From Caulobacter sp. (lineage in GTDB: Bacteria > Pseudomonadota > Alphaproteobacteria > Caulobacterales > Caulobacteraceae): a stretch of DNA of 64,000 nt. A program made the position numbers and the translations under genes. The notes below the pieces were generated by a model, which was given only the letters and a program-made list of their open reading frames with translations, did not search any database and was not told the DNA's origin. Below are positions 1-8,736 of the stretch, one piece after another (the stretch's first letter is position 1; each line of letters starts with the position of its first letter). The DNA lies in the NCBI GenBank assembly GCA_030680355.1, contig JAUXVF010000022.1:1-64000 (forward strand). The letters run 5' to 3'.

Positions 1-1
1 G

Positions 2-481
2 GCGGCGCGCGGCCAGTTCAACAAGCTGGAGCCGGGCGTAGGGCGGCTGCTGGGCATTCTCAGCCTGCAGTCGCTGCCAAGGCGCATCACGCTGGATTTT
101 CGCGACATCTTCAGCGACGGTTTTGCTTTCGATACCATCACCGGCAGCGCCAAGGTGACGCGCGGCGTGTTGAACACGCAGGACCTGCTGATCCAGGGGC
201 CGTCGGCGAAGATCTTCATGAAGGGCGAGGTGAGCATTCCCGCCGAGACGCAGAATCTGCGCGTGCGCGTCGAGCCGGCGCTGGGAGAAACGCTGGCCGT
301 CGGCGCCATGATCGCCAATCCGGCTATCGGCGCCGCTGCCTGGCTGGCGCAGAAAATCCTCAAGGATCCGTTCGGGCAGATGTTCGCCTTCGAATACGCC
401 ATCAGCGGCAGCTGGAGCGATCCGAAAGTGGAAAAACTCCAGCAGCAGGCGGGAGCGAAACAGGAGGGGACGACCCCATGA
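2..481 (+). CDS. yhdP: YhdP family protein, C-terminal fragment (5' end outside window)
   Basis: The frame is open from base 2 and gives about 159 residues ending in TGA at 479-481. The segment 'KLEPGVGRLLGILSLQSLP', then 'LDFRDIFSDGFAFD', is the conserved C-terminal block of the very long (over 1200 residues) YhdP/AsmA-like envelope proteins, which are linked to lipid transport between the membranes. Only the C-terminus is present. The stop overlaps the start of the next gene by 4 bases (ATGA), so the two are co-transcribed. The yhdP-nitrilase-tldD order is typical of beta/gammaproteobacteria and does not match the Caulobacterales character of the rest of the window. Confidence 0.85.
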   Translation, partial: AARGQFNKLEPGVGRLLGILSLQSLPRRITLDFRDIFSDGFAFDTITGSAKVTRGVLNTQDLLIQGPSAKIFMKGEVSIPAETQNLRVRVEPALGETLAVGAMIANPAIGAAAWLAQKILKDPFGQMFAFEYAISGSWSDPKVEKLQQQAGAKQEGTTP

Positions 482-1287
482 CGCAGCATTCCCGCATTGC
501 CGCCGTGCAAATGGTGTCAGGGCCGGACATCGCGCAGAACCTGCGTGACGCCAACCTCCTCGTGGCCGAGGCGGCCGCGCGCGGCGCGCAACTGGTGGCC
601 CTGCCGGAATACTTCCCCCTGATTTCCGGCAACGACATGGATAAGGTGCTTGCCCGGGAGAAGGAAGGTACAGGACCCCTGCAGGACTTCCTGCGCGAGA
701 CGGCGCTGCGGCACAAGGTCTGGCTGGTCGGCGGCTCCATCCCCCTGGAAGCTTCGATGCCGGACAAGGTGCGCAACAGCTGCCTGGTGTTCGACGACAG
801 CGGACGCCGCGTGGCGCGCTACGACAAGATCCACCTTTTCGGCTTCCAGCAAGGAACCGAACTGTACAACGAGAGTCGGACCATTGAGGCTGGAAGCGAT
901 GTCGTCGTTTTCGATTCCCCGGTCGGACGCGTCGGGCTGTCGATTTGTTACGATCTGCGCTTTCCCGAGCTCTATCGTTCCATGGGGCCGGTTGACTTGC
1001 TGGTGGTGCCGGCGGCCTTCACCCACACCACGGGCCAGGCGCATTGGGAATTGCTGTTGCGCGCGCGCGCGGTGGAGAACCTTTGCTACGTGCTGGCCTC
1101 TGCCCAGGGCGGCACGCACCCGAGCGGGCGCATGACCTGGGGCGACAGCATGGTGGTCGACCCATGGGGCAGCGTGATCGATCGCCTGGCGACAGGGCCG
1201 GGTGTCGTGACGGCCGAAATGGATCCTGCCCGCATCGCCGAACTGCGCGCCAGCCTGCCGGCGCTGGAACACCGTAGATATTTTTGA
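478..1287 (+). CDS. Carbon-nitrogen hydrolase (nitrilase-superfamily amidase, Nit1-like)
   Basis: This 269-residue protein has the full length of the Nit1/NitFhit-type amidases, which hydrolyse amides such as deaminated glutathione. The catalytic triad can be seen: Glu44 in 'ALPEYF', Lys117 in 'YDKIHLF' and Cys157 in 'SICYDLRFPELYR'. The C-terminal half keeps the 'HWELLLRARAVEN' helix of the family. It is cytoplasmic by sequence, with no signal peptide. It overlaps yhdP by 4 bases and lies upstream of tldD, the usual beta/gammaproteobacterial arrangement. The exact substrate cannot be read from the sequence; deaminated glutathione is an inference from the family. Confidence 0.9.
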   Translation: MTQHSRIAAVQMVSGPDIAQNLRDANLLVAEAAARGAQLVALPEYFPLISGNDMDKVLAREKEGTGPLQDFLRETALRHKVWLVGGSIPLEASMPDKVRNSCLVFDDSGRRVARYDKIHLFGFQQGTELYNESRTIEAGSDVVVFDSPVGRVGLSICYDLRFPELYRSMGPVDLLVVPAAFTHTTGQAHWELLLRARAVENLCYVLASAQGGTHPSGRMTWGDSMVVDPWGSVIDRLATGPGVVTAEMDPARIAELRASLPALEHRRYF

Positions 1288-1294
1288 TGAACCC

Positions 1295-1419
1295 AACCAC
1301 TTTCAACGCAGAGGACGCAGAGACGCAGAGATCGCAGAGAACTACAGTATTTGGAAATTGCTTTTCTCTGTGTCCTCTGTGTCCTCTGCGTCTCTGCGAT
1401 CTCTGCGTTGAAAGCGGTT
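1295..1419. repeat. Inverted repeat of 'gacgcagag' units between nit and tldD
   Basis: The left arm (about 1295-1341) and right arm (about 1364-1419) are imperfect reverse complements. Each begins or ends with 'aacc(a/g)ctttcaacgcagag' and is built of repeated gacgcagag / gatcgcagag / gacacagag units around a short AT-rich loop. From memory, elements of this type are abundant in betaproteobacterial intergenic regions, for example in Rhodocyclales. It may form a strong hairpin and attenuate transcription into tldD. No similar repeat occurs elsewhere in the window. Confidence 0.8.
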
Positions 1420-1435
1420 AAGCCCTTTTCCTGAC

Positions 1436-2887
1436 ATGACTACTTCCGCTAGCCACCTCGACACCGCCTCATCCAGCCTGCTGGCGCCTTTCGACCTTAC
1501 CGCGCGCCAGCTCGAAACGGTGTTCGGCGACCTCTACCGGCATCGCCTCGACTATGCCGACCTGTACTTCCAGTACAGCCGCTCCGAGGGCTGGAGCCTG
1601 GAGGAGGGCATCGTCAAGTCGGGCAGCTTCAACATCGAGAGCGGCGTTGGCGTACGCGCCATCTCGGGCGAGAAGACCGCCTTCGCTTACTCCGACGAGA
1701 TTTCCCTGCCGGCCCTGAAATCGGCGGCGCGGGCCACCCGCGCCATCGCCGCACAGGGGACGAAGAAGGGGCAGGTGCCGCTGCTATCCGGCAAGACGGT
1801 GCCCGCGCTCTACGGCGCGGCCGATCCGCTGGCCTCCCTGCCCGACACCGAAAAGGTGAAGCTGCTGGAGAGGCTTGAAGGTTTTGCCCGCGCCGAGGAC
1901 ACGCGCGTCGTGGAGGTCATGGCGCACATCGCCGGCGTCTACGAAGTCGTGCTGATCGCGCGTTCCGACGGGCACCTTGCTGCCGACGTGCGGCCGCTGG
2001 TGCGCGTGTCCGTCACCGTTATCATGCAGGCGTCGGGGCGGCGCGAGCAGGGCTCGTCTGGCGGCGGCGGCCGTTTCGACTACGCCTATTTCACCGATGC
2101 CGTGCTGCGTGATTATGCGAAGCAGGCGGTGCACCAGGCCAGTGTGAACCTGTCCGCGCGGCCCGCGCCGGCGGGGGAAATGACGGTGGTCCTCGGCAAC
2201 GGCTGGCCGGGCATCCTGCTGCACGAGGCGATCGGTCATGGCCTCGAGGGCGATTTCAATCGCAAGGGCAGTTCCGCTTTCGCCGGCCGCATCGGCGAGC
2301 GCGTCGCCGCGCGCGGCGTCACGGTCTTTGACGACGGCACCATCCCCGGCCGCCGCGGGTCCCTGACCGTCGATGACGAGGGCACCCCGACTGAACGCAC
2401 CATCCTGATCGAGGACGGCATCCTGGTCGGCTACATGCATGACCGGATGAGCGCCCGACTGATGGGTCTGACCCCGACCGGCAACGCCCGCCGCGAGTCC
2501 TACGCCCATATGCCGATGCCGCGGATGACCAACACCGGCATGCTCGGCGGGTCCGACACCCAGGCGGAGATGATCGCCTCGACCAAGCGCGGCATCTTCT
2601 GCGCCCACCTGGGGGGCGGCCAGGTCGACATCACCAACGGCAAGTTCGTGTTCCAGTGCACCGAGGCCTGGATGATCGAGAACGGCAAGCTGACCCACCC
2701 GGTCAAGGGCGCCAGCCTGATCGGCGACGGCCCCAGCGCCCTGACCCGAATCACCATGATCGGCGACGACTTCGCCATGGATCCGGGCATCGGCGTCTGC
2801 GGCAAGGGGGGGCAGGGCGTCCCGGTCGGCGTGGCCCAGCCCTCGCTGAAGGTCACCGGCCTGACCGTTGGCGGGACAGCCGTTTGA
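1436..2887 (+). CDS. tldD: Metalloprotease TldD (probable two-genome chimera)
   Basis: This 483-residue TldD homologue belongs to the TldD/TldE (PmbA) heterodimeric protease that cleaves unfolded or modified peptides in the cytoplasm. The zinc motif HEAIGH lies at residues 263-268, and the C-terminal 'GVCGKGGQGVPVG' segment carries the conserved cysteine. Residues 1 to about 250 ('YADLYFQYSRSE', 'EEGIVKSGSFNI') read as betaproteobacterial and fit the upstream yhdP-nit context. The last third ('FCAHLGGGQVDITNGKF') and everything downstream read as Caulobacterales. The frame is intact, so the family call is firm. However, the gene is likely a join of two homologues inside the conserved block, about 2170-2500. 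Confidence 0.8.
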   Translation: MTTSASHLDTASSSLLAPFDLTARQLETVFGDLYRHRLDYADLYFQYSRSEGWSLEEGIVKSGSFNIESGVGVRAISGEKTAFAYSDEISLPALKSAARATRAIAAQGTKKGQVPLLSGKTVPALYGAADPLASLPDTEKVKLLERLEGFARAEDTRVVEVMAHIAGVYEVVLIARSDGHLAADVRPLVRVSVTVIMQASGRREQGSSGGGGRFDYAYFTDAVLRDYAKQAVHQASVNLSARPAPAGEMTVVLGNGWPGILLHEAIGHGLEGDFNRKGSSAFAGRIGERVAARGVTVFDDGTIPGRRGSLTVDDEGTPTERTILIEDGILVGYMHDRMSARLMGLTPTGNARRESYAHMPMPRMTNTGMLGGSDTQAEMIASTKRGIFCAHLGGGQVDITNGKFVFQCTEAWMIENGKLTHPVKGASLIGDGPSALTRITMIGDDFAMDPGIGVCGKGGQGVPVGVAQPSLKVTGLTVGGTAV

Positions 2888-3025
2888 CGCCGATCGTCCG
2901 GTGACTGATCGCCGCTAACGTTTCGGCGATTTAATCCACATTTCAAGCTTGTAACGTGCCGTGGGCGGTTTCCCCCGTCACCTTCTCCGCCAGCGACGGC
3001 CGGGGGGCCTTGGGGACGCAACATC

Positions 3026-5044
3026 ATGAGCCACCCACTGCTTCTCGCCGCGCTCGCGGCCGCCACGCCGGAGGCCGCCGTAACACAGGCCGTCCAGCCG
3101 CAGGGGGTGACCCCCTATTCCGCTGCCTTCTTCGCCGGCGCCCAGCCCAATTCGGCCATGGACATGATCGCCCGCATTCCGGGGTTCGCCTTCGACGGCG
3201 GCGATCGGGTTCGCGGCTTCGGCGGCGCGGCCGGGAACGTCCTGATCGACGGGCAACGGCCCGCTTCCAAAAGCGAATCGCTCGAGGATTCCCTGCGCCG
3301 CATCCAGGCCGCCCAGGTGGAACGCATCGATATCGTCCGTGGCGGTGCGCCCGGGCTCGACATGCAGGGCAAGACCATCATCGCCAATGTCATCCTGCGA
3401 AACGACAAGCCGGGTCAGTGGCTGCTGTCGGTCGGATCGAATTTCTACGGGGGCGGCCGCACCTCGCCTTCGGTGCGGTTCGAAGGATCACGGAAGGTCG
3501 GGGAGCGTGTCTTCGACTGGTCGGCCCTGCGGTTCTCCTATGTCGATGACGGCGCCGGCGAGGGACCACGGACGGTCACCGACCCCACCGGGGCGCTGTT
3601 GCGGGAGAGCTTCTCGGACGAAACCGCCGACGACCGCGGCTATACGCTCAAGGGCGGGGTCAAGACGCCGCTGCTCGGCGGTCGGCTGGCGATCAACAGC
3701 AAGCTGGACCACAAGCGCTACAAATGGTCGCTCTATGACACCGCGGTCCTGCCGGCGACGGGGCGGCTGGATGTGCACGACGACTATGTGCGCGACGAGG
3801 GCGAACTGGGCGGCAACTGGGAACGGTCCCTGGGCCCCAAACTGAAACTCGAACTGACGGGCCTGACCCAGCGCAAGTACAGCGACTATGATTCGGTGTT
3901 CAGCGACGGCGTAGATGAAGGCTTGTTCGTTCAGGAAAACGAGTCCGGCGAGAGCATCGTCCGGGGCGTCCTTCGCTACACCCTCAGCCCGGACTGGTCG
4001 TTCGAGGGCGGCGGCGAGGCGGCGTTCAACTATCTCGACAGCGCCCAGACCTACGTTGAGAACGGCGTCGCCGTCGTGTTGCCCGCCGCCAACGTGCGGG
4101 TCGAGGAGCGTCGCGGCGAGGTGTTCGGTTCGACGACCTGGCGGCCGACGCCGAAGTTGTCGCTGGAGGCGGCGTTGCGGGTAGAGGTGTCGACCATCTC
4201 CCAGTCGGGTGACTCGACGCTCGAGAAGTCGCTCACCTATCCCAAGCCCAGACTGTCGGCGACCTGGTCGCCGACCTCGGTCGACCAGTTTCGCCTGCGG
4301 ATCGAACGGGAGGTCGGGCAACTCGACTTCGATGATTTCGTGTCGTCGGTGGCGTTCTCGACGGGCACCGGAACGGCGGGCAACGCCGACCTCGAGCCCG
4401 ACAAGACCTGGGTTCTGGAAGCCGCCTATGAGCGGAAGTTCTGGAAGACCGGCGCCATTGTTCTGACCCTGCAGCACAACGAGATCGCCGACGCGACGGA
4501 CCGTGTGCCGATCATCGGTCCGGGCTACGCCTTCGACGCGCCGGGCAATATCGGCGATGGCGTCAGCGACAGCGTGAAGGTGTCCCTCAATCTGCCGCTC
4601 GCGCGGCTCGGCGTGCCGGGCGGTCTGTTGCGGGCCAGCGGCGAATGGACCCGTTCGGAGGTGACCGATCCGGTCACCGGCGAGACTCGCAGGATCAGCG
4701 GCCAGGCGCCCTTTGACGGCGATATCCGGTTTTCGCAGGACCTGACCCGCTACCATGTCCAGTGGGGCGTGGACGCCTTCCTGGGTTTCCAGGAGCGCTA
4801 CTACCGCTTCGACCAGATCGAGACCGTCCAGCTGCAGACCTGGCTGGCCGCCTACGCCGAGTACAAACCCCGGCCCAACCTCAGCTTCCGCATCGAGGCG
4901 CAGAACCTGCTGGGCCGGGACTACATACGGACCCGCGAGGTCTACACCGGTCCCCGGGACAGTTCGGGCCTGAAGCTGATCGATCATCGGCCGTTGAACT
5001 TCGATCCGTTCATCGCCTTCCGGATTCGCCGCACCTTCAGCTAG
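3026..5044 (+). CDS. TonB-dependent receptor, plug and barrel
   Basis: This 672-residue outer-membrane protein starts with a short hydrophobic leader rich in Leu and Ala. A plug domain follows (about residues 40-130: 'PNSAMDMIARIPGF', 'NVLIDGQRP', 'ERIDIVRGGAPGLDMQG'), then a beta-barrel rich in alternating aromatic residues that ends in 'AFRIRRTFS'. It lacks a clear TonB box and an N-terminal signalling domain. It belongs to the large group of substrate-unassigned receptors of Caulobacterales and Sphingomonadales. No transporter or regulator lies beside it, so the ligand cannot be inferred. No better upstream start is visible, and the Shine-Dalgarno sequence is weak. Confidence 0.85.
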   Translation: MSHPLLLAALAAATPEAAVTQAVQPQGVTPYSAAFFAGAQPNSAMDMIARIPGFAFDGGDRVRGFGGAAGNVLIDGQRPASKSESLEDSLRRIQAAQVERIDIVRGGAPGLDMQGKTIIANVILRNDKPGQWLLSVGSNFYGGGRTSPSVRFEGSRKVGERVFDWSALRFSYVDDGAGEGPRTVTDPTGALLRESFSDETADDRGYTLKGGVKTPLLGGRLAINSKLDHKRYKWSLYDTAVLPATGRLDVHDDYVRDEGELGGNWERSLGPKLKLELTGLTQRKYSDYDSVFSDGVDEGLFVQENESGESIVRGVLRYTLSPDWSFEGGGEAAFNYLDSAQTYVENGVAVVLPAANVRVEERRGEVFGSTTWRPTPKLSLEAALRVEVSTISQSGDSTLEKSLTYPKPRLSATWSPTSVDQFRLRIEREVGQLDFDDFVSSVAFSTGTGTAGNADLEPDKTWVLEAAYERKFWKTGAIVLTLQHNEIADATDRVPIIGPGYAFDAPGNIGDGVSDSVKVSLNLPLARLGVPGGLLRASGEWTRSEVTDPVTGETRRISGQAPFDGDIRFSQDLTRYHVQWGVDAFLGFQERYYRFDQIETVQLQTWLAAYAEYKPRPNLSFRIEAQNLLGRDYIRTREVYTGPRDSSGLKLIDHRPLNFDPFIAFRIRRTFS

Positions 5045-5067
5045 GGACGGCGCGGCCGCTCATGAAG

Positions 5068-5097
5068 AAGGGCCCCGGGATCGCTCCCGGGGCCCTT
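5068..5097. terminator. Bidirectional intrinsic-type hairpin
   Basis: A perfect 13-bp stem (5068-5080 with 5085-5097, core gggccccggga/tcccggggccc) encloses a 4-base loop. It lies between two convergent genes, the TonB-dependent receptor and the peptide transporter. The T-tract is weak on the + strand (cgccgtttt), so Rho may assist. Confidence 0.7.
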
Positions 5098-5124
5098 CGC
5101 CGTTTTGGTGCTGATCGGTGAGGA

Positions 5125-7035
5125 TCAGTGCGGCATCGACTGCCGGTCGCCATCAATCTCGGGCGCCGGGTGTTCGGACGCGTCCGTCACGCCGTGGGCC
5201 CAATGTTTGATGAAGAAGCTGATCAGGATGAAGAACACCCCGACCCCGATCCCGGCCCAGCCGAGCTTGCTGAAGATACCCAGCGAGGTGGCCAGGGCGC
5301 CGGCCGGATCCAGCACCTGACCGCCAACGGTTTCGGTGCCGGCCAGACCGGCGATCCAGCCGCCGACGAACTGGGCGATCGAGCTGGACAGGAACCAGAC
5401 GGCCATCATGAAGGACACGATCGAGGCCACCGACAGTTTGGTGATCTCCGACAGGCCCACCGGCGACAGGAACAGCTCACCGGTGGTGTGCAGCAGGTAG
5501 AGCATGCCCAGCATCATCAGCGGCATCTGGTAGGCGGAGTCGGCCATGCCGGCCCCCCAGACCAGGACCATGAAGCCCAGTCCGACCTGGATCAGGCCGA
5601 GACCGAACTTCATCACCGGGTCGGGATCGCGTTTGTGCTTGCCCAGCCACAGCCACAGGCCCGCGAAGATGGGCGCGAAGATCAGGATGAAGGCGGCGTT
5701 GAACGACTGCGTCTGAGCGGCGGTGACGCTCATGTCGATCCAGATGGCGCCGGCCGGCTGAACCGAGGCGGCCATCATTTCGCGCGTGGCCAGGTAGAAG
5801 GACTGACCCAGCACATCAACGGTCATCGGCGCGCCGATCAGCGACAGGTCGACGTTGCGGTCCGCGAACAGGTTCAGCGAGGTGCCGGCCTGCTCAAAGA
5901 GGGTGAAGAACACCACCGCGCCGAAGATCAGCACCATGGCCATGGCCATCCGTTCGCGCTGGACCTTGTCGCACTTGAAAATCATGAACCAGCCGATGAA
6001 GGCGATGGAGAGGGCGGTGCTGGCGATCAGGACAGTGCCGACCAGCGAATTGCGCTGGACCATGAACCAGACCAGGCCGACGCCGAGGATGCCGAGGATG
6101 TAGATCAGACCCTCGCGATTGACGGGTCCGACCACACGGGTGGCCAGCTTCTCGGGGTTGGGCGGTTCGCCGTGGCCTTCCAGCAGCGGCTTGCCGAGCA
6201 CGAACACGATGTAGCCGGCCAGCATGCCGACGCCGGCCAGGCCGAAGCCCGCCCACCAGCCGACGGTCTGACCCAGGTAGCCGCACAGCACCGAGGCCCA
6301 GAAGGCGCCCATGTTGATGCCGTAATAGTAGAGGGTGAAGCCCGGATCCCGCCGCGGATCGCCCTGGGGATAGAGCTGTCCAACGATGGTCGAGATGTTC
6401 GGCTTGAGGAAGCCGACGCCCATGATGATCAGGGAAAGGGCGAGGAAGAAGATGCCTGTGTAGACCGGATCGCGGGTCTCCTTCATCTCGTAGGAGCCCC
6501 TGGGCAGGGTCGCCGGCAACGGCGAAGCGGCCGGCAGATCCTTGATCATCAGCGCGCCGCCGTCGCCGGCGGAGAAGCTGTAGGCGGAATCACCGACCTT
6601 GATCTTGACGTCGCGCGCCGAGCCGCGGCCCTCGACCTGCATCTCGTAGGCCGCGCCCTGGTAGTTGAGCGTCTGTTGGGCGGGGCGACCTTCGACGGCC
6701 ATCATGCCATGCCCGGCGACCAGCAGCAGGGCGCCGAAGGCGATCGCCTTGCGGGTGCCGAGGAACCGGTCGGCCAGGATGCCGCCGAGCAGGGGCAGCA
6801 GATAGACCAGTGAGGTGTAGGACCCGTAGATCCCGCCGGAGAACTGGTCGCTGAACAGGAAATGCTGGGTCAGATAGAAGATGAGGATGCCGCGCATCCC
6901 GTAGTAGGAAAAGCGCTCCCACATCTCGGCGAAAAAGAGAATGAAGAGCCCTTTCGGGTGCGCTCGCATCTGGAGCAGCACCGGAATGCCTGTGGCCAGG
7001 GTCACGAGGATCCCCAGCGCGATAACGATATTCAT
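5125..7035 (-). CDS. Proton-coupled oligopeptide transporter (POT/PTR2 family)
   Basis: This is a 636-residue polytopic inner-membrane protein. The POT signature ExxERFxYY is at residues 37-45 ('EMWERFSYY') after the first membrane segment, and the later motif 'FLKPNISTIVGQLYPQGDPRRD' is also typical. It would import di- or tripeptides with protons. It is longer than the usual ~500 residues because of a hydrophilic insertion of about 80 residues after the third membrane segment ('YEMQVEGRGSARDVKIKVG'), probably periplasmic. I chose the ATG at 7035 because it begins right at the first membrane segment; an in-frame start at 7068 would add 11 residues. It is transcribed towards the terminator at 5068. 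Confidence 0.9.
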   Translation of the reverse strand: MNIVIALGILVTLATGIPVLLQMRAHPKGLFILFFAEMWERFSYYGMRGILIFYLTQHFLFSDQFSGGIYGSYTSLVYLLPLLGGILADRFLGTRKAIAFGALLLVAGHGMMAVEGRPAQQTLNYQGAAYEMQVEGRGSARDVKIKVGDSAYSFSAGDGGALMIKDLPAASPLPATLPRGSYEMKETRDPVYTGIFFLALSLIIMGVGFLKPNISTIVGQLYPQGDPRRDPGFTLYYYGINMGAFWASVLCGYLGQTVGWWAGFGLAGVGMLAGYIVFVLGKPLLEGHGEPPNPEKLATRVVGPVNREGLIYILGILGVGLVWFMVQRNSLVGTVLIASTALSIAFIGWFMIFKCDKVQRERMAMAMVLIFGAVVFFTLFEQAGTSLNLFADRNVDLSLIGAPMTVDVLGQSFYLATREMMAASVQPAGAIWIDMSVTAAQTQSFNAAFILIFAPIFAGLWLWLGKHKRDPDPVMKFGLGLIQVGLGFMVLVWGAGMADSAYQMPLMMLGMLYLLHTTGELFLSPVGLSEITKLSVASIVSFMMAVWFLSSSIAQFVGGWIAGLAGTETVGGQVLDPAGALATSLGIFSKLGWAGIGVGVFFILISFFIKHWAHGVTDASEHPAPEIDGDRQSMPH

Positions 7036-7229
7036 ACTGCCTACCCTGTGACTTTTGGCGGCGCGCACATCAGGAACGGCAAGATTCCCCCCAGAACGCC
7101 CCGGTTTGAGTGCGAGAAAATCACGCGTCGGGCCGTTTCACAAGCAACGGCTTGCCCCGAGGGAATATTAACGCGCCGGCGCGTTCTCCCGGGCGTGTGC
7201 AGGTCGCGCCCGGCAGGTCGGGCTTGAAA

Positions 7230-8603
7230 CTAGTAGGCGCAGTCTTCGAACACCCGGTTGATGTCGCCGGCCCAGGGGCCGTGGAATTTCTCCAGCAGGC
7301 GTTCGGCGGGGGTCAGGCCGCTGTGCGCGATCTCTTCCAGTTCGCCCAGATAGATCGACTCGTCAATGAAGCTGCCGTCCAGGCGGTCGCGACGTTTGAG
7401 ACCCTCGCGGCTGATGGCGATCATGTCCCTGGCCACGTCCTGCACGGTGCGACCGGCGACCACCGCCTTGAGGCCCAGTTTATTGACGTCGCGCCGGACG
7501 TTTTCGCGATCTTCCGCCGTCCAGTCCTTGCACAGGTCCCAGGCCGCGGCGAGGGCGGCGGAATCGTAGAAGATGCCGGTCCACAGGGCGGGCAGGGCGC
7601 ACAGTCGGCTCCAGGGTCCGCCGTCGGCGCCGCGCATCTCCAGATAGGTCTTGAGCCGCACTTCAGGGAAGATGGTGGTGGTGTGGTCGGCCCAGTCCTT
7701 GAGGGTCGCCCGGTCGCCCGGCAAGGCGTCGAGCTTGCCGTCCATGAAGGCGCTGAAGGACTGGCCGGCGAGATCGACGTAGAGGCCGTTCCGTTTGGCG
7801 AAATACATCGGCACGTCCAGGGCGTAGCGGGCGTAGCGCTCGAAGCCGAAGCCGTCCTCGAACACGAAGTTCAGCATGCCGGTGCGGTCGGGATCGGTGT
7901 CGGTCCAGACATTGGCCCGGGCCGACAGGAAGCCGTTGGGCTTGCCCTCGGTGAACGGGGAATTGGCGAACAGGGCGGTGGCGATCGGCTGTAGGGCCAG
8001 GCTGGTGCGGAACTTGGCGACCATGTCCGCTTCCGAGGAGAAGTCGAGATTGGCCTGCACCGTGCAGGTGCGGAACATCATGTCCAGGCCGAGGCCGCCG
8101 ACCAGCGGCATGTAGCGGCGCATGATGCCGTAGCGGCCCTTGGGCATGATCGGCGCATCTTCGCGCTTCAGGGTCGGGTGGAAACCCAGACCGAGGAATC
8201 CCAGCCCCAGCTCGTCGGCGACCGCCTTGACCTCTTCGAGGTGACCGCCGGTCTCCTCGCAGATCTCGTGCATGGTGTTGAGCGGGGCGCCGGACAGTTC
8301 GAACGGGCCGCCGGGCTCGAGGCTGACGCTGGCGCCGTTGCGCTCAAGCGCGATCAGGGTTTCGCCGCCGTCGGCGCGGGCCTCGTAGACGCCCTTCCAG
8401 CCAAATCGCATCAGGCCCTTGAGCATCGCCTCGATGCCGTCGGGTCCGCCGTATTCGACCGGATCATGAGCCTCGAGATGGAAGCCGAACTTCTCGTGTT
8501 CGGCGCCGACGCGCCATTCAGACACCGGCTTGCTGCCGACGGCGAACGAGGCGGTCAGGTCATCCAGCGTCAGCGGCCGGTCGTCATAGGCGGAATCGGC
8601 CAT
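7230..8603 (-). CDS. gshA: Glutamate-cysteine ligase
   Basis: This 457-residue enzyme joins glutamate and cysteine in the first step of glutathione synthesis. It belongs to the plant/alphaproteobacterial GCL type, not the E. coli type, as shown by 'WRVGAEHEKFGFH' near residue 30, 'NGASVSLEPGGPFELSG' around 90-105, 'PKGRYGIMRRYMP' and 'LEMRGADGGPW'. The length is normal for the group. The gene lies downstream of rsmE on the same strand, separated by 133 bases, a pairing common in alphaproteobacteria. Confidence 0.95.
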   Translation of the reverse strand: MADSAYDDRPLTLDDLTASFAVGSKPVSEWRVGAEHEKFGFHLEAHDPVEYGGPDGIEAMLKGLMRFGWKGVYEARADGGETLIALERNGASVSLEPGGPFELSGAPLNTMHEICEETGGHLEEVKAVADELGLGFLGLGFHPTLKREDAPIMPKGRYGIMRRYMPLVGGLGLDMMFRTCTVQANLDFSSEADMVAKFRTSLALQPIATALFANSPFTEGKPNGFLSARANVWTDTDPDRTGMLNFVFEDGFGFERYARYALDVPMYFAKRNGLYVDLAGQSFSAFMDGKLDALPGDRATLKDWADHTTTIFPEVRLKTYLEMRGADGGPWSRLCALPALWTGIFYDSAALAAAWDLCKDWTAEDRENVRRDVNKLGLKAVVAGRTVQDVARDMIAISREGLKRRDRLDGSFIDESIYLGELEEIAHSGLTPAERLLEKFHGPWAGDINRVFEDCAY

Positions 8604-8736
8604 TCGTATTGCCTCCCCAGGCGTCTCAGAGTGGCGAGGGAGGCCCTTCCCCGACCGGGCGCGTTCAATACGCCGGACAGCAGGTGGGAGACAATCTCTC
8701 TCTGCGCAAGGTCTGGCGATGCCGGCGACGGCCGAT

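Noticed and set aside
2931..2945. CtrA-like ttaa-N7-ttca before the first TonB-dependent receptor
   Set aside because: Only one half-site is good; chance match likely.
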